A DNA stretch of 64,000 bases from JAZDFC01 sp043808235 (GTDB lineage Bacteria > Bacteroidota > Ignavibacteria > Ignavibacteriales > Melioribacteraceae), in assembly GCA_043808235.1 (NCBI GenBank), contig JAZDFC010000039.1, forward strand, positions 1 through 64,000, in the 5' to 3' direction. The position numbers and the translations under genes were made by a program. Below, in pieces: positions 33,274-42,349 of this stretch (the first letter of the stretch is position 1; each line of letters starts with the position of its first letter). Below the pieces are notes generated by a model. That model was not told the DNA's origin. It ran no database searches and saw nothing but the letters and a program-made list of their open reading frames with translations.

Positions 33274-35778
33274 TCAGAATTTAATTTTTATATAAACGAG
33301 TTTGTCTTTGTGTTCACTGTCTATTTGAATTTTATAATGTCCGTCTTCTTCAATGATTTTGCAATCAATAATTTTATCGCCATCGATTTGAATCTCTTTT
33401 GGTTTATCCGGTGATACAATTATTGTTGTGTTGTGATGTCCTTGAAACGCATTCAGCTTAATTTCCATCTCATTTGATTCGCTGTTGAAATCACAGCTTT
33501 CGAGAATTGAGTTTGTCCCGGTTAAAAACGGCTGCGTAATTTTCCCAATCGCAAATGAAATCGATTTTTCAAATGATGTTTTATGAGGAACAACAAATGA
33601 ATTCGATTCTATATTATCAAACACGACTTGTGCTGTTGCATTTTTCTGCAACACAACTTCTACATTATTTCCAATTGTCAAGTTGAAGATGCATTCCTTT
33701 TGTCCCATCGATAAATAAGGATTGAAGGTTACATTCCAATCGTTCTCTTTTATCCCGTATAAATTGTAAAGCGAATAAAGATACCACCCGGCAGCCCACA
33801 TAAATTGCGGCTTATCGATGGTTCCATATTCTGCCGGACTGTTTTTATTTCCGTTGCGGACTTCATACATAGCTGGTTGTCCATTTGGACCATTCAATAT
33901 ACCATCGAGTGTTGATACGTTTTTTATGAACTCCAATGCTTCAACTTTTTTATCTGCCGCAATCAATGCAAGTGCATACCACGCATTCGATTGTGACCAG
34001 ATGCCGCCATTCAAATAATAATATTTATCGCCTGCTTCATTATTAACGAAATGCCAAAACTCCTGCAATTCATCAAAGTCCATCGGGTAAGCCGTATAAG
34101 CACCTACCGCCGGATCAACAATTTTTTCATTCGCCGTTTCAATCATCTTTGAAATCTTTTCCGGCGTAAGCAAATTATAATGCGCGGCAAGCAGCGAACC
34201 ACTGTAATAATGCGGATCTATTTTATCGGGATCGGTGTAATTCATCAGGTAACCGAATTGATCCATCCATAATTTGTTATTCAATTGTTCCGTCATTCGC
34301 GATGCGAGTTTTTCGTATTCAATGAGATTTTTATTTGCGATATCAAGCGCCGACGATAAATATAAATACGAATGAATCGCTTTGATTGCTAATATTGTCA
34401 TGTAACAGCGCTGACCGTAGCGTCTACCGATATCCCACCAATCCGGGCGAAACGACCACATCAAATCATCTTCGCCTTTTGTTAGCATTGCCTGTGAAAG
34501 AGATTTTTCAACATACGGAAAAATACCTTTTACAAATTCATTATCGGATGAATGCCGCAAGTACGAAGCAGAGGCAATGATAAACCAGAAATTATTCCAA
34601 TTGTCGTGATCGGCAAACTCGGTTACAAATGATGAGTCCTTCCAATAATAAGCATGCGGAATTATTTTCTCCGGATTCGCATGTTTAACAATAAAGCCAA
34701 GATCATTCTTCACTCTTTCAAGATCAAAATTGACTGCGGCAAGATCGGTAAGAAGCACATCGTGAGTGAAATAAAAATTATATTCAGCAGGACAAGGCAT
34801 CGGCTCAATGTCACCGTCAATGTAATGTTTGCTCACTTCGAGAATTGCTTTTGCCCAAAGCGCCGAGCGGTCGAGAATTTTATCGCCGGTTACAAATGTA
34901 GTTTTCCTCGATATATTTTGAAGAATGCTTGTTTCGAATTCCTCTACTTCTTCGTAATAATTTGATTTTAAATATGCGGCAATTTCCACACCTTCACCCG
35001 GAAAGCAGCTTCCGACTATTTGAATCACTTCTAATTTTCCACCCGGCTTCAATTCTTTTTTATAAATATAATTTACCGCAGGCGCCTTCACGAATTCACT
35101 TTGGGGAAAGATTTCGTCTGATAATCCCGATTGACTTGCTTTCTCGCCGGCATCAATTAAAAAGAGCTGCGCATTTTTTGTTTCAGCACTGAGGTTGTTT
35201 AGTAATACGATCCTATCATCATTCGACGGCATTTGCTCAACTTCATCACGCAATGTAAATGTGTGACATGTCCGCAGTGATACAGCATTTCGCATATACA
35301 ATTCGACCGGTGCGGTTACGTTTGTTTTATTAGTAATTGAATACGAGACAACAAACGCCGGTTTATTTTTCGTGAACCGATACGAAATATCAATCTGCTT
35401 GTCTGACTCGGATTTACTGAAGTCAACGGAAAACGGAGTAAGCTCGAACGGAAAACTTTGTCCGTTCAACCATTCGGTTTCCTTGTCGCCGAATTTTATT
35501 CCAACTTCCGAAATATATGTTGTATCGCGTTTCCAATAGTCGGTACTCAAATCGATGCTGTTGGCAACCGGGTAATAGAAACTGATTCTTTGCGGTACAG
35601 GATAGCTGTGATGAAATTCCAACCCGACAAAGTAGCTGCCTACTTCTATCTTCGCATCACCGCTAAAATTAATTGCAAGTTCTTTTCTAATTTCATTTTC
35701 TTTGTCGGATGCGAAAAGGAGATTCCCATCCAACAATAATAGGACAAAACAACCAAATGTTATAAATTTTAATGGCAC
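33274..35778 (-). CDS. Exported (alpha/alpha)6-barrel glycosidase-like protein (GH63/trehalase-like fold)
   Basis: 834 residues if it starts at GTG 35778. The frame stays open to an ATG at 35877, but the first 33 codons would come from a palindromic repeat, while from the GTG on a clean signal peptide appears (VPLKFITFGCFVLLLL). The central ~330-700 region is a six-hairpin barrel resembling amylo-alpha-1,6-glucosidase/GH63/GH37 proteins: EYNFYFTHDVLLTDLAAVN, DHDNWNNFWFI, LMWSFRPDWWDIG, GGIWSQSNAWYALAL. Beta-sandwich domains flank it. Likely a periplasmic glycosidase in the mannoside operon; substrate and catalytic acids not assigned. Confidence 0.7.
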   Translation of the reverse strand: MPLKFITFGCFVLLLLDGNLLFASDKENEIRKELAINFSGDAKIEVGSYFVGLEFHHSYPVPQRISFYYPVANSIDLSTDYWKRDTTYISEVGIKFGDKETEWLNGQSFPFELTPFSVDFSKSESDKQIDISYRFTKNKPAFVVSYSITNKTNVTAPVELYMRNAVSLRTCHTFTLRDEVEQMPSNDDRIVLLNNLSAETKNAQLFLIDAGEKASQSGLSDEIFPQSEFVKAPAVNYIYKKELKPGGKLEVIQIVGSCFPGEGVEIAAYLKSNYYEEVEEFETSILQNISRKTTFVTGDKILDRSALWAKAILEVSKHYIDGDIEPMPCPAEYNFYFTHDVLLTDLAAVNFDLERVKNDLGFIVKHANPEKIIPHAYYWKDSSFVTEFADHDNWNNFWFIIASASYLRHSSDNEFVKGIFPYVEKSLSQAMLTKGEDDLMWSFRPDWWDIGRRYGQRCYMTILAIKAIHSYLYLSSALDIANKNLIEYEKLASRMTEQLNNKLWMDQFGYLMNYTDPDKIDPHYYSGSLLAAHYNLLTPEKISKMIETANEKIVDPAVGAYTAYPMDFDELQEFWHFVNNEAGDKYYYLNGGIWSQSNAWYALALIAADKKVEALEFIKNVSTLDGILNGPNGQPAMYEVRNGNKNSPAEYGTIDKPQFMWAAGWYLYSLYNLYGIKENDWNVTFNPYLSMGQKECIFNLTIGNNVEVVLQKNATAQVVFDNIESNSFVVPHKTSFEKSISFAIGKITQPFLTGTNSILESCDFNSESNEMEIKLNAFQGHHNTTIIVSPDKPKEIQIDGDKIIDCKIIEEDGHYKIQIDSEHKDKLVYIKIKF

Positions 35779-35803
35779 ACAGATGACGCGAATTAAACGG
35801 ATA

Positions 35804-35854
35804 AACACGGATTTAAAATCAGTGGAAATCGGTCGCATCCGTGAAATCCGTGTT
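35804..35854. repeat. CACGGATT-type palindromic repeat, copy 1
   Basis: AACACGGATTT (35804-35814) and AAATCCGTGTT (35844-35854) form an 11-bp perfect inverted repeat. A wider weaker stem runs from GGCACACAGATGACGCG (35774) outward. Phrases such as 'AAATCCGTG', 'GTGGC' and 'CACGAA' recur in the copy at 58170-58240. It occupies the 121-nt gap before the glycosidase start at 35778. Confidence 0.65.
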
Positions 35855-35899
35855 CTATTATTTTTTACAGCAAACATAAATATAGTTCCATACCAATTT

Positions 35900-37150
35900 T
35901 TACGCAGTCAATTCTTTTAACAATTCATCAAGCTCAACAACAGCAAAACTGCTTGAGTAATCCGACATGGCATAAGGCAGCACGAGGTCGCGTCCATTAA
36001 TTACTCCGCCGCATGTGTAAACAACATTGGGCACATAACCTTCCCGTTCAATTTCATTTGATGAAAGAAGCGGCTGTTTCAATCTCCCGATTAATTTTGA
36101 AGGATCATTTTTATCAAGCAGAAAAGCGCCGATTGTGTATTGCCGCATAGCGCCAACACCGTGACTAAAACACAACCAGCCTTTTTCAGTTTCAATAGGA
36201 GAACCGCAGTTGCCGATTTGAAAATATTCCCATGGAAATTCCGGTTCCATTATTAATTGTTTGGAGTTCCAATTGTAGAGATCGTCGGAGAACATTATAA
36301 AATTATTTTCATTATCCTGCCGCGACAGCATTGCATACTTGCCGTTCACTTTTCGCGGGAACAATGCCATTCCTTTATTTTGAACTTCTGCGCCATTCAT
36401 CTTGCCGACGGTAAAATTTAAAAAGTCCTTTGTGAATAAAAGCCGGGTGGAAATATTTAGTCCGTCAAAAGCACAGTAAGTTGCATAATAAGTCGTTTCA
36501 CCGTTGTCGTCTTCAAAGCATACGAACCTCGCGTCCTCAATCCCGTGGCTCCTGGAAGGCAATTGCGGAATGAGAGTCCATTCCGAAATATCAATATGTG
36601 AATCGAAGCTTGCCACATAGTTTTCATCTGCGGTTTCGGCGATTGCAGGCATCTCGCAGAATTTCGACACAGCATCAAGAGTTATGCTGCTATGCGCATC
36701 AATTGTTCCGCTCCTAAACACAAGCGACGACACATGTCCCTCACCAGTGGCGCGCAAACTAAGAATAAACCTTTTTGTGCCGGACGGCATGTTTGATTGA
36801 TCCGGATGCCATATCATCGACGGATTAAAAAGCGCAGAACATTCCAGTGAAAACTCCATCATGAAATATGCGCCGATTAATTTTTTCCGAGTTTCCGATA
36901 TACCGTTTAATTCTGTGTGATATTTTTTTACCTGCTCAAAACGGTCAATATATTTTTCAGAAAGGTTTTTATGCCTGCTCTCAAAATTTTCGAGAATGAT
37001 TTTTAATTCTAATTTAACTTCATCTTCGCTTAAATTCAAAATGCGTTGAATTATTTTTGTTATTCTAATTTTGTCATAAGGTTCAAATGGTTTTAAAATT
37101 ACTTTTTTTTGATCGGGCTTTAGTACGATCCCGGTTCTTCTCACATTCAT
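35900..37150 (-). CDS. GH130 family enzyme with helical N-terminal extension
   Basis: 416 residues, no signal peptide. A helical ~105-residue N-terminus (KPFEPYDKIRITKIIQRIL...) precedes a five-bladed propeller of GH130 type: FNPSMIWHP, SLRATGEGHVSSLVFR, SRSHGIEDARFV (general GxEDAR motif), YFQIGNCGSPIET, WLCFSHGVGAMRQYTIGA, REGYVPNVVYTCGG. GH130 members phosphorolyse or hydrolyse beta-mannosides; the long form here differs from the second GH130 in the same operon. Probably cytosolic, acting on imported oligosaccharides. Whether it is a phosphorylase or hydrolase depends on phosphate-binding residues that I cannot place with certainty. Confidence 0.85.
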   Translation of the reverse strand: MNVRRTGIVLKPDQKKVILKPFEPYDKIRITKIIQRILNLSEDEVKLELKIILENFESRHKNLSEKYIDRFEQVKKYHTELNGISETRKKLIGAYFMMEFSLECSALFNPSMIWHPDQSNMPSGTKRFILSLRATGEGHVSSLVFRSGTIDAHSSITLDAVSKFCEMPAIAETADENYVASFDSHIDISEWTLIPQLPSRSHGIEDARFVCFEDDNGETTYYATYCAFDGLNISTRLLFTKDFLNFTVGKMNGAEVQNKGMALFPRKVNGKYAMLSRQDNENNFIMFSDDLYNWNSKQLIMEPEFPWEYFQIGNCGSPIETEKGWLCFSHGVGAMRQYTIGAFLLDKNDPSKLIGRLKQPLLSSNEIEREGYVPNVVYTCGGVINGRDLVLPYAMSDYSSSFAVVELDELLKELTA

Positions 37151-37160
37151 TTTACTGTTC

Positions 37161-38459
37161 CTACTTTTTTATTTCTTTTAAAAGATATGATTTTGCACTT
37201 TGATTATTCTCGATGGCGATCAGAGTAAGCAACGCTTCGATTGTGGATTCCGCCCCGGAGTTTCGATTGACTTCCGAATCGCTGATTATCCCGTCGTAAC
37301 AAACTCCACTCTCGGGGAAATACATTTGCGCAGCTGCCGGATTATTTCCAAAAAACCACGAGGATATTTTTGCAGCAAGTTCTCCATATTTTTCTTCTTT
37401 GGTAATTTGTTCTGCCTCCACGCAAGCAAATACCATCGGACTTATCCCGTAAGCGATTTGCGAAAAAACTTTTTCGTTTTCGATTTCAACAACATTGTTT
37501 TCTTTTTTGATCGAAAACTCATTCACGAATTTTCTATCGAGAAGATATTGATAAAAATAATTTATCTCGCTCAGCGATGCATTGAGATATTTTTTATTTC
37601 CCGTTATCTCATATGATTTCAACAGAGCGTTGGATTGCATATTGCCCCAGGCATGCCAGAGATTTTCCCAGCTAAGCATTGCTGCGTATGGGAAATGTTC
37701 TTTGTCGCCTTCCTGCATCAACATGATTCCATCACAAAATTTTTCCATCATCGGAAGAACAGTTGAGTCGTTCGTTGATTTATAATAATTCGAAAGTGCG
37801 ACAACAATCTGTGCAGCTTGATCCGAGGCATACTTATAAGGCAGCCACGATGGTCTTCTGAAACCATTGAGATCAATAACTTCCTGCCCAGCAGAAAATT
37901 GTATTTTCATCGCTTCGATAATTTTATTTTCTGCATTCGAAATACGATTAAATAAATCACCCGAATCATCTTTGAAAAATTCATGAGCTTCCGATAATGC
38001 CCACAACGCGCGCCAGCTCCACCAGTTAGGTATCGCCAGGCTGTTGATGTGAGATTTGTTTATTGTATAATCCGGGAAAATGAAATTGTAAAAAAATCCA
38101 TTCTCAGCCTGCATATAAAGAACAAATTCGATTAGCCGTTCAGCTTTTCTTCTGCTTTCAATATTTTGGCAAAGACTTGAATGTTTCATATAAAAAATCG
38201 CCGCACGCGCAACATCATCCACACAACTCATTCCCTCATCATCGTCGCCGACCCAATGATAATCGGGGTATTCGCTATAGATGTGAATGATACCGAGTGT
38301 CTTTCCGGTGATTTCTCTCTCTTCATACAGGTGATCAAGATGTTTTGTGTTTACAAATTCTTGTTTTTCATTTTGAGCGCAATGAGACCCATTCACAAAT
38401 ACAAACAGAAACACAAGTGCGATATAACGAATTGTTTTCATCATTGAACAACCACTCAT
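37161..38459 (-). CDS. Exported (alpha/alpha)-barrel protein of the mannoside locus
   Basis: 432 residues; the ATG at 38459 overlaps the GH130 stop (ATGA), though the signal peptide proper starts at M7 (MKTIRYIALVFLFVFVNGSHC). The mature chain is helical with hairpins typical of six-hairpin glycosidases: YHWVGDDDEGMSCVDDVARAAIFY (shown in part as GDDDEGMSCVDDVARA), NWWSWRALWALSEAH, DQAAQIVVALSNYY, MQSNALLKSYEITGN and NRNSGAESTIEALLTL near the end. Acidic DDDE and VDD residues may be catalytic. No named family recognised; probably a periplasmic glycoside hydrolase or lyase acting before ABC import. Confidence 0.6.
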   Translation of the reverse strand: MSGCSMMKTIRYIALVFLFVFVNGSHCAQNEKQEFVNTKHLDHLYEEREITGKTLGIIHIYSEYPDYHWVGDDDEGMSCVDDVARAAIFYMKHSSLCQNIESRRKAERLIEFVLYMQAENGFFYNFIFPDYTINKSHINSLAIPNWWSWRALWALSEAHEFFKDDSGDLFNRISNAENKIIEAMKIQFSAGQEVIDLNGFRRPSWLPYKYASDQAAQIVVALSNYYKSTNDSTVLPMMEKFCDGIMLMQEGDKEHFPYAAMLSWENLWHAWGNMQSNALLKSYEITGNKKYLNASLSEINYFYQYLLDRKFVNEFSIKKENNVVEIENEKVFSQIAYGISPMVFACVEAEQITKEEKYGELAAKISSWFFGNNPAAAQMYFPESGVCYDGIISDSEVNRNSGAESTIEALLTLIAIENNQSAKSYLLKEIKK

Positions 38460-39358
38460 TTACAAACAGATAAAAGATAGTCAACAGATGTTTCAGCAAG
38501 ACATATATTTGTGTCGGCGCCGGAGTAATAAATTTTTATTCGTCCGTCCGGTTCGTCAATCCATCCGCAGGAAAACACAACATTCTGTACATCGCCGATT
38601 CTTTCATAATCGAGTTCGGGTGCAAGTATCGGTTCATGTGATCGCCCTTTAACAATCCACGGTTTTTCGAGATCGAGCAGTACGACACCCAATTTATAAA
38701 GAGATGAAATACCGAATCCTCGCACACCGTGATAAAGCATCAGCCAGCCGTCTTTTGTTTTTAACGGCGTACTCGACGAACCTATTTTATCGTTTTCCCA
38801 GGTGCCGGCTATCGGCTCCATTACGATTTTATAATTACCCCAATGAATTAAATCCGGACTGCTGTTAATCCAGATGTCTCTTCTATGTTCTGCCGCCGGT
38901 CGATCAATTTTCCAATAGACACCATTAATCTTTTCGGAAAATAGTGCGCAATCTTTGTTTGAGGGTTCACAAATTGGTCCGTGAATTTTGAAATCAACAA
39001 AATCTTTTGTCTCCGCTAAAATCACAAGCGGCATACGGCGTGAATAACCGGTGTAAGCCAAATAATATGTATCGCTGATTCGAGTAATTCGTGCATCCTC
39101 AACTCCCCACTCAACGTACTCAAAACAATTTTTATGATCTTCGGGAGTGAGCGTCGGTTTGTTATCCAATTTAAATTTATAACCGTCGTCGCTGATTGCT
39201 TTTATCAAAGACGATCTGCCGTTAGGCATTTCAACCCGGCACATCAAAAGATATTTGTTATTAAATTTAACTGCGCCCGGATTAAAAATGCTGTTTATTT
39301 TAAATGGAACATCTTTATTAGTAAGCACCGGATTTTGAGAATACTTCTGAATTTCCAT
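38456..39358 (-). CDS. GH130 mannoside phosphorylase-like enzyme
   Basis: 300 residues, minimal five-bladed GH130 without extension. Motifs: FNPGAVKFNNKYLLMCRVE, YVEWGVEDARITRI (catalytic-region Asp), KIDRPAAEHRRDIWI with the conserved Arg/His residues near the phosphate pocket in known mannosylphosphorylases, WLMLYHGVRG and VQNVVFSCGW. This form matches beta-1,4-mannosyl-oligosaccharide or mannosyl-GlcNAc phosphorylases, which release mannose-1-phosphate. No signal peptide, so cytosolic. 23 nt after the permease gene and coupled to the exported barrel gene by a 4-nt overlap. Phosphorylase activity is inferred, exact acceptor unknown. Confidence 0.88.
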   Translation of the reverse strand: MEIQKYSQNPVLTNKDVPFKINSIFNPGAVKFNNKYLLMCRVEMPNGRSSLIKAISDDGYKFKLDNKPTLTPEDHKNCFEYVEWGVEDARITRISDTYYLAYTGYSRRMPLVILAETKDFVDFKIHGPICEPSNKDCALFSEKINGVYWKIDRPAAEHRRDIWINSSPDLIHWGNYKIVMEPIAGTWENDKIGSSSTPLKTKDGWLMLYHGVRGFGISSLYKLGVVLLDLEKPWIVKGRSHEPILAPELDYERIGDVQNVVFSCGWIDEPDGRIKIYYSGADTNICLAETSVDYLLSVCK

Positions 39359-39381
39359 TATGTATGTGTCCTATTTAGTTA

Positions 39382-40191
39382 TTATTCTTTTAAACCTGAT
39401 GAAGCCATACTCTGAATGAAATACTTTTGAAAAAAGAGGTAGGCTATAATTATCGGCAGTGCAAGAACTGTAGCCGAAGCAAGTTTTACTCCAAGCTGAG
39501 ATTCTGCGCGCCCGCCGACAGCAAACAGTGTAACAAGCTGCGGCATAGTCATTAAATTTTCGTCACGGATAACTATCAACGGCCACAGCACTTCATTCCA
39601 CGAAGCCATAAATGTGATGATGCCGATGGTTACGAGAGCCGGAACAGAGTTCGGCCATAAAATTCTAAAAATTATTTGCAGTTCGTTGCAGCCGTCAATC
39701 CGCGCGGCGTCAATCAAATCCTGCGGAAGACTTTTAAAATATTGGCGAAACATGATGATGGCGAACGCATTCATAACATACGGAATTATCAAACCGGCAT
39801 AACTGTCGACCCATCCAAACTTAACAATCAAAATGTACTGCGGTATCAATGTTATTTGAAAAGGCAGCGTCATCGTAAAAATTATTATGTAGAAAATCGA
39901 ATCCCTTCCTTTGAACTGAAGCCGCGACAAAGCATATCCAACCATTGAACCGAAAACAAGAACGAGCGCAGTAACCGAACATGATACAATCATGCTGTTG
40001 ATAAATGCTTTACCGATAGGAATTTTTTCGAACATTTGTATGTAACTGCCGAAGGTAATCTTCGACGGGAAAAGGAACAGACCGCTGATTTCATTTTCCG
40101 GCGAAAGCGAAGCGCCGAGCATCCAGATAAACGGGTAAAGAAATGATACCGCGCCGGCTGTGAGAAGTATGTAGAATAAAATCTTTTTCAT
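39382..40191 (-). CDS. Sugar ABC transporter permease, MalG-like
   Basis: 269 residues, six predicted transmembrane helices starting with ILFYILLTAGAVSFLYPFIWML. The cytoplasmic EAA loop DAARIDGCNELQIIFRILWPNS (~170-190, given in part: DAARIDG...ILWP) contacts the ATPase. The MalG-type periplasmic FGSYIQMFEKIPIGKAFINS segment precedes helix 2. It pairs with the MalF-like permease, whose gene ends 3 nt upstream. It moves an oligosaccharide delivered by the lipoprotein encoded at 41057-42346. Substrate likely mannooligosaccharide by context. Confidence 0.92.
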   Translation of the reverse strand: MKKILFYILLTAGAVSFLYPFIWMLGASLSPENEISGLFLFPSKITFGSYIQMFEKIPIGKAFINSMIVSCSVTALVLVFGSMVGYALSRLQFKGRDSIFYIIIFTMTLPFQITLIPQYILIVKFGWVDSYAGLIIPYVMNAFAIIMFRQYFKSLPQDLIDAARIDGCNELQIIFRILWPNSVPALVTIGIITFMASWNEVLWPLIVIRDENLMTMPQLVTLFAVGGRAESQLGVKLASATVLALPIIIAYLFFQKYFIQSMASSGLKE

Positions 40192-40194
40192 TTT

Positions 40195-41049
40195 CTATTT
40201 ATCCCTCTCCACAAACTTTTTTTGAATCATCACAACCGAAAGAATCAGCAACGCGAAAAAGAAACCGAGTGTTGCGGCGTAACCCATGTGATAATAAAAG
40301 AATCCTTGTTTATAAATATAAAGCACTGCCGAAATTGTACTGTTCAACGGTCCGCCGCCCGTCATTACGTAAGGTTCGATGAACAACGAGAAGCCGCCGA
40401 TTGTTGAAAGTACCACAACCATGAAGATAGTAGGATTAATTACTGGGAGAGTAATTTTGAAAAATTTCTGCAATCGCGTAGCGCCTTCAAGGTCGGCGGC
40501 TTCGTAGTACTGTGGAGGAACCGTCTGAAGACCAACAAGAAACAAGACGATATATAAACCTACATTTTTCCAGGTAGCCATTACGGCTATTGAGGGCATT
40601 GCCCATGCCGGATCGGTCAACCAGCCGATTTTGTCCATCCCGATTTTTACGAGCAATCGGTTGAACAAACCGCCTTCAAAACCATAGAGCTGCTGCCAAA
40701 GAATAGTAACAACAACACCGGAAACAATTACGGGGAGAAAGAATGCGCCTCTGAAAAATCCTCTGAATTTTATTTTTTGATTTAACATCTCCGCAAGAAA
40801 AAGTGCAATTACAATTTGCAGCGGTATGTGAATCAAAAGAAATACAAATGTGTTCAACAACGATCTCCAAAAAACGGGATCGAGAAAAAGTCTTTTGTAA
40901 TTTGCCAGTCCTGTAAATTCCATCGGTGCGATGATGTTCCAATCGTTGAATGTGAGGTAGATTGAAAACCCGACAGGGAATGCAACGAATACAATAAAAT
41001 GAATTATGTACGGAGACACAAGCAAATATGGTACAATCTTTTTCTTCAT
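40195..41049 (-). CDS. Sugar ABC transporter permease, MalF/UgpA-like
   Basis: 284 residues with six transmembrane helices (first: VPYLLVSPYIIHFIVFVAF), the NWNIIAPMEFTGLANYKRLF stretch common to MalF/UgpA permeases, and the EAA loop YEAADLEGATRLQKFFKITLP (~185-205). Forms the membrane channel with the MalG-like subunit. Gaps of 7 nt to the binding protein and 3 nt to the partner permease imply one operon. The family imports di- and oligosaccharides. Confidence 0.92.
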   Translation of the reverse strand: MKKKIVPYLLVSPYIIHFIVFVAFPVGFSIYLTFNDWNIIAPMEFTGLANYKRLFLDPVFWRSLLNTFVFLLIHIPLQIVIALFLAEMLNQKIKFRGFFRGAFFLPVIVSGVVVTILWQQLYGFEGGLFNRLLVKIGMDKIGWLTDPAWAMPSIAVMATWKNVGLYIVLFLVGLQTVPPQYYEAADLEGATRLQKFFKITLPVINPTIFMVVVLSTIGGFSLFIEPYVMTGGGPLNSTISAVLYIYKQGFFYYHMGYAATLGFFFALLILSVVMIQKKFVERDK

Positions 41050-41056
41050 CGCACTG

Positions 41057-42346
41057 TCATTTTATGAATAATAAGTTCACTGCTTTCTCTGCATCATTCA
41101 GCGCTTGCTCCGGAGATTTTTTTCCGTAGATTACGCAGGCTTCGTATTCCTGCGAAATAAGATCGAACACTTCTTTCAGCACAGGCGATTGATCTGTTCC
41201 TTTCACGTATTTCGATTGCGCTGCAAATATTTTCATCTTCGGATTTTTGTAAAAATAATTTTTATAAAGAGAATCAACATCAATGTTCTTTCTTCGCGGA
41301 AGCTGATTTGATATTTCGAGCAACTTTAAATCGCCTTCGCTGCTCAAAGCGTATTTCAAAAATCTCCACGCTAATTCGGGGTATTTGCACGTTTTAAATA
41401 TAACAATATTCTTCGGGTCGCCGTAAGTGTAAGCGGGACCTTTGTGATCGTCCGGCACAGGCATCCCGGTGAATGAATAATTAAATCCTTCCGGTTTGAA
41501 TTTTTCCGCATGGGATATTTCCCACGGACCTGTAAATCTTGTTGCGATAACACTTGACAGAAAAACATCCTGTCTTGCGGATAATCTTTCCTTTGCAAAA
41601 TAATTTTTTCTGTAAAGGCTTGAAAGAAATTCAAAAACCTGCAACGCAGCTTCGTTATTGAAAACAGCTTTGTTATTCATGACCAACGGAGCGCCGCCCG
41701 ATGCGGCAAGGTACAACGGGTAGAAATCGAAAAAGCGCTGCCACCATGTTACAAGAACCTCGGAGTAACCAAACCATTGATCTATGTAACCGTCGCCGTC
41801 TTTATCTTTCATAAATTTTTCACATGCGGTAATAAATTCAGAATAAGTACGCGGCGGATTTGTAAAGCCTAATTCTCTAATAATCTTTTCATTGTAAATC
41901 AGCATTATCGGATTTATCTTCCAGGGAATTTGGTAAATATGCCCATCTATAGACCTGACCTCATCAACAACAGAGCTGTCGCATCGCGCGTAAAGAAATT
42001 CCATGAAACCTTCGAGCGAATCGAGCGGAACAAGCACGCCGGCTTGAGCATAAACTTCAACATCGCCTTCCCACATGTTGGAATAAATATCGGGCGTTGT
42101 TTTACCAACAACCGCGGCGAGAATCACTTCTTCGCTGGATTGACCTTCCGGCACCGGTTGAAACTTGATTTGATTGCCGGGATTATTTTTATTCCATCCG
42201 CCAACAATATGCTTAGCGTATTTTATCTCTTCGGTATTGTTCGATGACCAATAAATTAATCCGCTGTTTTTCTCCGTGGTTTCGGAACTGCACGAAATTA
42301 TAAATGCAATAGATAGCAACATGCAATATGTACTGATGCGATTCAT
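41057..42346 (-). CDS. Sugar-binding lipoprotein of ABC transporter (family 1)
   Basis: 429 residues. Lipoprotein signal with lipobox FIISC (Cys19), so membrane-anchored after processing. The mature chain is a two-lobed family-1 solute-binding protein: LIYWSSNNTEEIKYAKHIV, TPDIYSNMWEGDVEVYAQAG, MLIYNEKIIRELGFTNPP, DGYIDQWFGYSE and ATRFTGPWEISHAEKF are typical of oligosaccharide binders (MalE/UgpB class). It passes sugar to the two permeases just downstream. Ligand presumably beta-mannooligosaccharides, judged only by the neighbouring GH2/GH130 genes. Confidence 0.9.
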   Translation of the reverse strand: MNRISTYCMLLSIAFIISCSSETTEKNSGLIYWSSNNTEEIKYAKHIVGGWNKNNPGNQIKFQPVPEGQSSEEVILAAVVGKTTPDIYSNMWEGDVEVYAQAGVLVPLDSLEGFMEFLYARCDSSVVDEVRSIDGHIYQIPWKINPIMLIYNEKIIRELGFTNPPRTYSEFITACEKFMKDKDGDGYIDQWFGYSEVLVTWWQRFFDFYPLYLAASGGAPLVMNNKAVFNNEAALQVFEFLSSLYRKNYFAKERLSARQDVFLSSVIATRFTGPWEISHAEKFKPEGFNYSFTGMPVPDDHKGPAYTYGDPKNIVIFKTCKYPELAWRFLKYALSSEGDLKLLEISNQLPRRKNIDVDSLYKNYFYKNPKMKIFAAQSKYVKGTDQSPVLKEVFDLISQEYEACVIYGKKSPEQALNDAEKAVNLLFIK

Positions 42347-42349
42347 GTT

